Of a DNA stretch of 64,000 nt, positions 56,591-64,000 are shown piece after piece; the first letter of the stretch is position 1; the number at the start of each line of letters is the position of its first letter. The stretch is from NCBI GenBank assembly GCA_948099385.1, contig CANUEZ040000020.1:5488501-5552500 (forward strand). Reading direction: 5' to 3'. The notes below the pieces were generated by a model. The model saw only the letters and a program-made list of their open reading frames with translations, was not told where the DNA came from and searched no databases. The DNA is from Fasciola hepatica. Taxonomy: Eukaryota; Platyhelminthes; Trematoda; Plagiorchiida; Fasciolidae. The position numbers were made by a program, and so were the translations under genes.

Positions 56591-57105
56591 CATGAAAGTC
56601 ACTTACCTTTTCTCTCGTCGTCTTCTATCAGCTGAAGCTAAGTATTCTACGTTTAGTGGGAAACTTGTTGCTGTTTGCAATACTGTCAGACATTTCCGAC
56701 ATTATCTTGAAGACAAACGGTTCGTTTCCTTAGCCGATCACAAACCATTGGTATATGCATTTCACAGCCAAACCGATGAAAACTCGCCACGTAGTTTGCG
56801 TCATTTAGACTTCGTGGCACAGTTTTTCAGTGATGTTCTTCACGTTTCCGGCACCGACAACGTTGTGGCTGATGCTCTCTCCCGAGTAGACGCTATTTCT
56901 AGTCAGCCAAGGGTCATGAATCAAGAAGCTTTGGCTGCAGCCGAAAGTTCGGAATTGGATTTCAGAGATCCAAGCCAGGTCGCATTACTCAAACCTTCGG
57001 GGTTTCCTTTAGCCACTTTCTCGGGCTCGATAGTGTGTGACAACTTTGCCGCACCCACACCCTATCGTACCCACGCCTTGGTGCCGCACAATTTCTGACG
57101 TTTTA
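56577..57105 (+). pseudogene. Gypsy-A RNase H
   Basis: A 173-codon frame: VTYLFSRRLLSAEAKYSTFS, KLVAVCNTVRHFRHYLED, FVSLADHKPLVYAFHSQTDE and TDNVVADALSRVDAI, the gypsy RNase H signature. The start (LSIATDASDKTIG, 56522) is in another frame just upstream, so one frameshift separates them. Confidence 0.8.
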
Positions 57106-58190
57106 CATAACACAGCCCATCCTGGCATATGAGCCATCACCAAGCTAGTTTCGGATAGGTAAGTCTGGCACGGCATGCAAACGGATATTCGTAATTGGGT
57201 TCGTTCATGCCCTCAGCGCCAAATATCGAAGGTGAGCAGACATACAATGGCTCCATCAGACCACTTTCCAGTTGTATCCTCACCATTTTCTCATATCCCC
57301 ATAGATATCATTGGTCCTCTTAGCCCCTGTAGACGTTTCCGTTACCTCCTTTCTTTGGTCGACCATTGACTCCGCTGGCCAGAGTCTGTTCCCATTGCCA
57401 ATGTAGAGACGGGAACTGTAATGATTGCTTTTATGAAACGTTGGGCTTCGTTATATGGTTGCCCTGCAACGGTAACTACTGATCGCGGCCCACAGTTTGC
57501 GTCATATTTGTTTGGAAAAACATTGCGTGCGTTAGACTGTCACCGTTCTCTTGCGACAGAATATCACCCAGCTGCAAACAGTATGGTCAGGTGTTTTCAT
57601 CGACAGCTCAAAGCTTTGCTCACTGCTGCTGACGGCTCTGATTGGGCGCAATGGCTTCCAAGTGTTTTCTTAGGTTTGTGTCCCGCCTGTAAACTTGACG
57701 TTATCGAGTCAGCTGCGAAATTAGCTTTTGGGTAAAACACTTCGGTTACCTGGGGATTACCTAGCCGTAGGTCACGTGAAGGACAACGTCTGTGCTTAAT
57801 ATGCTCAACAGTTGGCTGCACAGATGCGCCGTTTGCAAATGCGTCCTCCGCGATCGCAGTCTCGATCGACCTACATTGCACCTAAACCGTCCACCCGCGC
57901 TGAAGTCTTCATACGAGTGAATAGAGTTATAACATCTCTACAGTGGCTCTAGCGACGCGATCGAGTCTACCTCACAGACCGGAACGGTAAACAAGAAACT
58001 ATATCTGTCGACTGTCCTAAGGTTGCGCACCTCGGCAGCAATCTAGAAAAAGAGACACTGCTTAAAGTTAATGTTCCAGTAGTGCCTTCACCCATCACAG
58101 AGGCCATCCCCCCCCCAACCTCAACCAGAGCAGCCCGAAACCGTGGAACCACAGTGAACAACGCGATCTGGCCGTCAAATAAATTGACCG
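57106..58190 (+). pseudogene. Gypsy-A integrase and C-terminal end
   Basis: IPIDIIGPLSPCRRFRYLLS (first Asp), VTTDRGPQFASYLFG (second Asp) and EYHPAANSMV. The catalytic Glu normally following MV is Arg (codon 57589-57591), so the DDE triad is broken. A TGA lies after SLVDH (57367). The end (VYLTDRNGKQETISVDCPK near 57965) is the C-terminal domain. The 3' LTR was not identified. Confidence 0.8.
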
Positions 58191-58477
58191 AAGCGTCTCG
58201 TATATATATATATGCATATATATCCGCGACACTCAGGTGAAGGCTTGGTATATGACCTCTAGGCCAGTGCGCATTTTAGTAATTCTCCATCGGTGGCACA
58301 AGCGAATTGTGGCGTCGTAACATGGTCCCTTAGACGACCGGTGACACGAGACTTGTGATTTTAATGAAGACCTGAGAGCGGTACGCCCTCAGTTAGGTCG
58401 AAGAGTCACTTCGACAGTTCCCTCTTAGGGAGTTGGGGTGGAGGGACTTGTTGTAGTGACTTGCAAATGAATGAGTT
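58191..58477. other. Unassigned, possible 3' end of gypsy A
   Basis: It includes a short (TA)n at 58200-58222. It may contain LTR sequence, but no partner copy was found at the 5' side. Confidence 0.35.
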
Positions 58478-58835
58478 TGAATGTGTGGATTCATGACCAA
58501 AAACTACTTTAGACAAACATAGCCAATTAACACTTAACTCTAAGAAGTTGTTGTTCGATGCCACGGGGCTGTGCGTTGTTAGTCTGCTTGCGGTAAAGAC
58601 AGCTGGTATCCTCCAATTGAAAAGCACATTCTTGACTGCTCTGCTTGCGGGCGTCTGGACCTTTAGCTTTCTTAGCCAATATCGCGTCCAGTGTCGCTCC
58701 CAAACGTAAACGTGTACGACATTGTTTCGACACAAACCGTCCTTCCACTATTCCACCAAATTTTATCGTCTTTTGACACGCGTCGGAATTTTTTGGCTTG
58801 TTTCCCATCCCATTCTCGGATTTAGTTGGTACCTG
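58478..58835. repeat. Dispersed repeat, modules A-B-C together
   Basis: Module A (58478-58545) matches 36205-36275, module B (58553-58690) matches 37205-37330, and module C (58761-58826) matches 45488-45565. This copy holds all three in order without the inverted-repeat unit found between A and B at 36-37 kb. Confidence 0.6.
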
Positions 58836-59238
58836 GTATCCGGAGTACTAGAGCCCCCGGTCCTAGGTTCGTGACACGTTAACGAGTATCCTCGGCAGTG
58901 CGCCAAAGATCAGAACTCAAGAGCGGGAGCGGGACAAAGTGTGTATTTGAGGAACGAAACTGCGCGCAGACAGTGTACAGAGGCGGAGCAAGTAGCGCCA
59001 CCAAATCTGGTAATTGTTCAGATAAACAAGTTTGTTAGTCGTGGTAGTCGCGTGTCGTATCAGTGGCACTACAGGCGAAAATGAAACATTATCTGCACAG
59101 AGTTCCGGAAGACGAACAAAACGGCTCTGTTTGCAATCGGTTGAGTATAGACACGAAAATTGACGAGGCTGGAAGGAATAAGCTCAACATCTAGGCCAGC
59201 TGATGTGTAGGAGACGCTAGGAAAGCCGTTCTCGGTGG
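58836..59238. other. Probable 5' region of gypsy B
   Basis: Upstream of gypsy-B gag. No LTR partner or primer-binding site could be assigned. Confidence 0.35.
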
Positions 59239-59940
59239 TTGTGGATTTCGGCATACTCCAGAGAAACTTCTGGAAGGGTAATAAACTACCCCATGCAAAC
59301 CTGCCTGAGTATGCAAGCTGTCTTCGTGTGCTACTGGGCAGTGGATTCCAGCATCAGAACAAATTTGTCGGGCGACAGTTGGACTTTGAACGTTTTATCG
59401 CGGGAAATTGACAACGACGAGGCGCGAGAAGACCTCCAATATCGGCCGCCGAAATCTCTAGCAGAAGCTGTTCAGCGGGCTTCAGAAATTCGGACCCACA
59501 GGGACGAACGAAACTATTCAGCCGGGAAATTGCGGACGAGACGAGGAACGGTCCGTGGGTATACCAGGAAGAGCACTCCATTTCGGTCAGCTCCGAAGGT
59601 AGCGCAATCTATATGGGGCGATGAAATCACCCAGTCGTCAAGCTCAGGCCACCAAGCTAGTCTCCAACAGACTCGGGTCGCTGGCGCGGCAGAGGCCGAG
59701 AGAACACAGCTGAATGTAAGTCTGGTGTCTCTTGTCTTTATGTTCCGGCTGTTTCGTTGTCTAAAAAACCGTGTTTGACGCAAGTGATCATCAGTATAGA
59801 AATAAATAAATGTATGGCTTGGGTTTTAATGGATACAAGGCAACTTGTAGCCTAGTACACCCAAAAAGGTAAAAACATTGAAAAGACCGCTCCCGCCCCG
59901 GGGATAACAGCGGTTAACGGGGCCCCTGTTTAAACCGGAG
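59239..59940 (+). pseudogene. Gypsy-B gag-like remnant
   Basis: A 179-codon frame with RPPKSLAEAVQRASEIRTHR, a Gag-like helix before a basic tail (GKLRTRRGTVRGYTRKSTPF). No zinc knuckle is visible. The assignment rests mainly on its position before the protease and RT of the same strand. Confidence 0.45.
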
Positions 59941-60125
59941 GTCTAACAACGGTTTAAATACGACTGGCTAATATGGTGTTTGCTCTTGAAAAAGTGTTAC
60001 TTACTGACTTGTCGCAAGATGCTATTCTGGGGCTTGATTTCCTCGGCACAGACGACAGCTCAATACATCTTCAGCAGGGAGTTATATCACACAAGGGACG
60101 GCAGGTTTTGTTTGGGGAACAGGCA
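59941..60125 (+). pseudogene. Gypsy-B protease end
   Basis: ANMVFALEKVLLTDLSQDAI, then LGLDFLGTDDSSIHLQQGVI: the C-terminal half of a gypsy aspartic protease. The active-site DSG/DTG lies in broken sequence upstream and was not seen. Confidence 0.6.
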
Positions 60126-60379
60126 TAAACTAAGCAAGATTAAGCGGTGGAAGTATGTACAGTTGAGCTATCTGCGCAGATATTTCGGCTTCTGAGTCGG
60201 ACGGATACCTCGCTGACATATGAATCTCGTACTCGACCGGAGAGCGTCATTAAAACGCATAGGAAAGCGTTTTGCATAGGAAGGTACCCCGCTAGGCCGG
60301 ACTCGAGTCGTCCAGCATCGCATTGACACATAGCGAGACTTCCCAATCAGGCAACGCCCGAGCAGGGTGCCCTTTCAGT

Positions 60380-61095
60380 ACCTGGGAGAGCTGAGGAAAA
60401 ATGCTTCATGAAGGAGTGATAAGACCATCTAATTCGCCATGGGCCGCGCCAGTACTGGTGAAGAACAAGTCTGGGGATTTACGCCCGTGCATTGATTATT
60501 GCCGCCCAAACCAAGTAGCAAAAAAGGGTATTTTCCTGCTTCCTCGAATAGATCATGCGTTGGAAGCACTGGGTGGCGCAAAGTATTTTAGCACCATCGA
60601 TGTAGCCTCCGGCTATTGGCATGTCGAGATGAACCCCGAGGAGCAGTAGAAGACAAGGTTATGCATTCGCGCGGAAATGCACGAATTCAACACAATGCTC
60701 TTCGGGTTAGGTACTGCATCAGTGACCTTCCAATGCCTGGTAATGACTGTGTTACGAAGATTCGTGCCACGAAAATGCTCGGTATATATGGACGACGTCA
60801 TTTTGCATGGCCGTACCATAGACGAGCATTCAAGTAGCTTGAAGAAAGTAATCGGCCGGCTTAAAGCCTAAGCCAAAGCAGTGTGTGCCCCTACAGGACG
60901 AAGTAAAATATGTAGGGCATGTCATAAGCGAAGCGGGAATTCGGGTGATTCGGAGAAGATTGAAGTCATTGAAACCTGGTCTGTACCATCTTCGGTTTCA
61001 GATGTCAAAGGTTTCTTGGGACTGACCTCGTATAGCGGAGGGTTTGTGGAAGGTTGTGAGAAGATAGTTTTTCCTCTACATTGGCTAACATAAAA
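60380..61095 (+). pseudogene. Gypsy-B reverse transcriptase
   Basis: MLHEGVIRPSNSPWAAPVLV, SGDLRPCIDYCRPNQVAKKG, LGGAKYFSTIDVASGYWHVE (first Asp), FNTMLFGLGTASVTFQ and SVYMDDVILHG (YMDD intact, near 60788), then thumb SSVSDVKGFLGLTSY. Breaks: TAG at about 60648, a frameshift around 60870-60900, and a stop near 61092. It is clearly gypsy, from a different lineage than gypsy A. Confidence 0.85.
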
Positions 61096-61490
61096 GAACG
61101 GAGAATTTTCTCGGATCCCCGAATGCTAGACAGCGTTTGACGAGCTGTGTCGATGTCTCGTCACTGCAAAAGTACTGAGTGTACAAGAAGTGTCGGACAT
61201 TGCCGGTACTTTCATCCTGGATACGGATGCAAGCGAGACTGGTATAAGGGCCGTACTGTCTACTCATCAAGCATTTTATTGGGAGAACGGACCGTCAATC
61301 GTTAATATTTTACAGGACTTCAAGGAACCAGAAGGCCAAGTCGCGAGGTGGCGAGAACAGTTACAAGATTTCTACTTTCAGTGTGAACGCCGTGCGAGAC
61401 GAAAGCATGTTAACGCGGATTCGTTATCGAGACTTCATAGAAACCACGGTTTGTCTAACCTGCTAAGTGGCTACTATAGTGATGAATGAA
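61096..61490 (+). pseudogene. Gypsy-B RNase H
   Basis: GTFILDTDASETGIRAVLST (RNase H start, 61210), then a large gap relative to the family, then RRKHVNADSLSRLHRNHG near 61400. The middle of the domain, with the second acidic residues, appears deleted. Confidence 0.75.
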
Positions 61491-61639
61491 CAGGCCACTG
61501 AGTGGGTGGAGTTCCATTGAAAGGACCGAAAAACAAAGATCACCTATGAAACGATAACGAGAGGTAGTCAGAAACCCACGAAAGCAGATATGGCGGGTTA
61601 CAGTTGAGAGAGTCATTGATGGTGGTCCGCGTCGTCCCA

Positions 61640-62870
61640 GCTCATGCTCAGAGATGAATAGTTGTACTACCAAAACGGGGAAAAACTATAGTCCTCGGCT
61701 GGTAGTGCCCAAATCAAAGGCACTGTGCGTGTTGGAAGGAGTACCTCAAGCACTGGGCCATCCGGGTCAGCACAAAATGGACCATGCAGTATCTCAGCGA
61801 TATTGTTGGCCTTACCAACGAGGGGACGTAGTGGATTTCCGTAATCGATGTACGGAGCGCATTCGCACCAAGCCCCTTTAAGTCTACTATAAAGCATCCC
61901 TACTGCAAATGCTCGCTGGTTACCCGAATACGCTAGTCAGGATGAGCATTGTAGGACCCCTACCGGAGACATTCCAACAAAACCGATACATCTTAGTCAT
62001 AGCGGATTATTTTACCAAATGGTGCTTGGTGGTCCCATTACTATCTTTCGATGCTACCGTTGTAGCCCAAGCGGTATTCGACCATTAGATAGCCAGGTGG
62101 GGCGCCCCGGAAAGGTTACCCTCTGATAGGGGATCCTGCTTTGAATATGCCGACATGATAGAGCTGTGTCAGGGTTGTGGGACCAAAAAATCACGCACAA
62201 CCGCCTATCATCCACAGGGAATGGACAAACCTAGAGAACCAACCGGTCCCTGGAAGGTCTCCTGCAGGGGTAGGCGGACGAAGTGACAACACGCGAATGG
62301 GACCTAATGATAAGCAAACGCCTTATCGCTTATCGGGCCGAGGTGTATGCATCCCCTTGTCACACCCCACATGCCATGCTCACGGGCCGCGAGCTCAGGC
62401 CGCCTACGGATTAAGTCGTGCCGACCACAGCCTTGAAGCTTTTATCAACCGAGTTCGCTTGGCAGACGAAGTCTTGTATCCAAAGGACACACGAATTGGC
62501 ACGATGAAATCTGTCGAGCGCATATCGACACCAAAAAGAATACCACGACAAACGAGTGGCGGGCAGCCCAGTTCAGTGTGGTGAGCAAGTCTACCTGCAT
62601 ACTCCCGTACCCCCAACTGGAGTACTGGCAGAGTTGCACAAGACCTAGAGCGGACCGTTGGCGATGTTGGAGATACTCTCGGGTCCCAATTGTGGTCTCG
62701 TACCGTCGAATACGATTACCGCTCAGTCCATAACCCTCCAATTTAACCGATTGAAGCCAGGGACTAAAACTCAGCAGGCCAGGGAACAGGACACAACGGA
62801 CGACCGGGTACCGGACGCAACAGTTGAGATAGAAGCAACGACAGAGGGTGATACGGTGTTAGAGTAGTCA
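61640..62870 (+). pseudogene. Gypsy-B integrase and C-terminus
   Basis: A zinc-region remnant (GHPGQHKMDHAVSQRYCWPY, 61759), then the core IVGPLPETFQQNRYILVIAD with YFTKWCLVVPL near 61950. The residue before IVGPL is Ser where Asp is expected. SDRGSCFEYADMIELCQG (second Asp) and TAYHPQGMDKP follow; the normal LVER with the catalytic Glu is not there. A C-terminal frame ends at 62867. A TAG interrupts the core near 62085. A polypurine run (GAGGAGGGGGGAGG, 62881-62894) follows, as expected before a 3' LTR. Confidence 0.8.
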
Positions 62871-62984
62871 TCTATTCCGTGAGGAGGGGGGAGGCAAATT
62901 AGTGGAAATAGGCGTGCTTTTATCAAGTATCTTGTAACATTCTCTTGCTGTCCACTCATCACATTCTTTGTCTCCCTCCATTAC

Positions 62985-63255
62985 TTTCAGATGTCCATGA
63001 AGTACAGTCAAACACCCCTGAACCTGTGTCTGAACATCAACGTGAAACTTCGAACATATCACCCCTCCACCGAAAGCTAGAGACCCAAATACACGTTTCT
63101 GCCTAGTATCAGTCTTCTTACTCTGCTTGTGAGCTGTCAGTGAACGGTGTGTTTTACGTTGAACCGGTAACAGTTTATCAAGTACTTAACGAGTTTAACT
63201 CGGACCCATTTTAGACCGATAATAACTGCGATTATACGCCCAGACCCACCTCATC
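62985..63255 (+). repeat. Dispersed repeat, copy 3
   Basis: Diverged copy of 1085-1445 and 11711-12071 (for example CACCCCTGAACCTGTGTCTG and GGACCCATTTTAGACCGAT). It lies about 90 bases past the gypsy-B polypurine run, so it is probably gypsy-B 3' LTR sequence. Confidence 0.65.
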
Positions 63256-63454
63256 CCCTAGAGATTTTCCCGCTTTTAAATCGAATGTTTGGGAAGTTTT
63301 GTGAATTAACTTAAGTTACTTTACAATGCTGAGCTTATCGCACGTGCATTTGAGGCGCGTTTTATTCAGAGAATATCTTCATTTTCCTCGTAGTACCGCC
63401 GAGTAGTATTCGGTGTTTTTGTGAGGCGATCTTTTCTCGCTTGGAGTTTTTTGG

Positions 63455-64000
63455 ACTTTTGTGGTAAACGACAGTACTCGCAAGTGTCATAGTTTCCTGC
63501 GCTTAGTTAAACAGCGCTTCAACCATTTTTTCTCAACACGTTGTGTGTCCGTTAGTGTGCTACTTCTTTCTGACCGGTGTCTCGCACCCACGTGTGGAAG
63601 ACGTGTAGTAAACGGCATAGAGTGCGAGGTGTGCAAGAGGTGGGATTACCCGAGTTGTTCAAGAATGGCAGGGGACACTTATCCCCTTTATAAACAGAGC
63701 CCATGGGCTAGGTAGGTTTGTGTTCCTTGCAAGGAGGAGGCCAGTCTAGCTTTTAAACTGAGCACCAAAACCAGCCAGGCAGTACCGCAAGCAAGAGCCA
63801 CAAAACACCGCGATCGGTTAGTAGAAAGTCGTTTGTGGAAGTAGTGGGCACGACTGAGAGGACAGTTGTTGAAGCGAATATGCGAGTTCCAAGAGCTTGG
63901 CCTACGATCGTTGCCTCAAGTCCCTTGAAGCAGACAGACGAAGGCTAGCGAACTGAGCGGAAGCCCAGAAAGACAAGACAGCACAAAAATTAGAGTGAGT
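63455..64000 (+). pseudogene. LINE ORF1-like frame with PHD-type finger (runs off window)
   Basis: The frame from 63461 contains CLAPTCGRRVVNGIECEVCK, then RWDYPSCSRMAGD and, after a TAG (63713-63715), VCVPCKE. The order C-C, C-x2-C, W-x-x-x-x-C, C-x2-C resembles PHD-like fingers at the start of CR1/L2-like LINE ORF1 proteins. A Tyr stands where the finger His is usual. The TAG falls where such fingers have Trp, so it may be a TGG to TAG change. The rest has further stops before the window ends. Confidence 0.55.

Overview
The window looks like a gene-poor, transposon-dominated stretch of a flatworm nuclear genome, most likely a large-genome parasitic flatworm such as a diphyllobothriidean tapeworm. 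This rests on the mix of BEL/Pao, Ty3/gypsy, CR1-like, RTE-like and Penelope-like retroelements, on a MULE DNA transposon, and on 31-45-nt introns typical of flatworms. The flatworm call is moderately confident and the order-level guess is weak. I see no bacterial operons, no CRISPR array, and no tRNA or rRNA gene.

Layout, left to right. 1-900: no recognisable gene. 901-12255: a decayed BEL/Pao retrotransposon arranged as a very large inverted duplication. The arms are 901-4915 and 8275-12255, and the spacer carries the rest of pol (RT, RNase H, integrase) on the minus strand. 12256-13600: a CR1 3' tail, unassigned DNA and a (TA)n tract. 13657-16026: a MULE transposase gene (minus) with one 45-nt intron and several point lesions. 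16100-31300: one long CR1-like LINE (minus), whose ORF1 is split by a 7.58-kb Penelope-like array. The array has two near-identical head-to-tail units plus an inverted third unit and sits between perfect 15-bp target-site duplications. 31345-32630: CCGG-rich duplicated repeats, an (AT)n tract and a long hairpin. 32892-34040: the only credible non-transposon gene, a five-exon DUF4806-like gene (minus) with 31- and 35-nt introns. 34100-41300: mostly unassigned, with a possible zinc-binding exon, an inverted-repeat/minisatellite unit and a MITE. 41335-45476: a second, eroded Penelope-like element followed by LINE fragments. 45800-46290: a second MITE copy. 46443-58190: a three-level nest, in which an RTE-like LINE sits inside a gypsy element (A) and a CR1 element sits inside the LINE. 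58400-58840: dispersed repeat modules. 59240-62870: a second decayed gypsy element (B). 62985-63255: a third copy of a repeat also present in the Pao arms. 63455-64000: the 5' part of a LINE ORF1 with a PHD-like finger, running off the window.

No pathway is encoded. The window is a record of successive insertions. The Penelope units are the only long intact retroelement frames. Every Pao, gypsy, CR1 or RTE frame carries stops, frameshifts or lost catalytic residues. Relative order can be read from nesting: gypsy A is older than the RTE-like LINE, which is older than CR1-B; CR1-A is older than the Penelope array; decay of Pao came before its inverted duplication.
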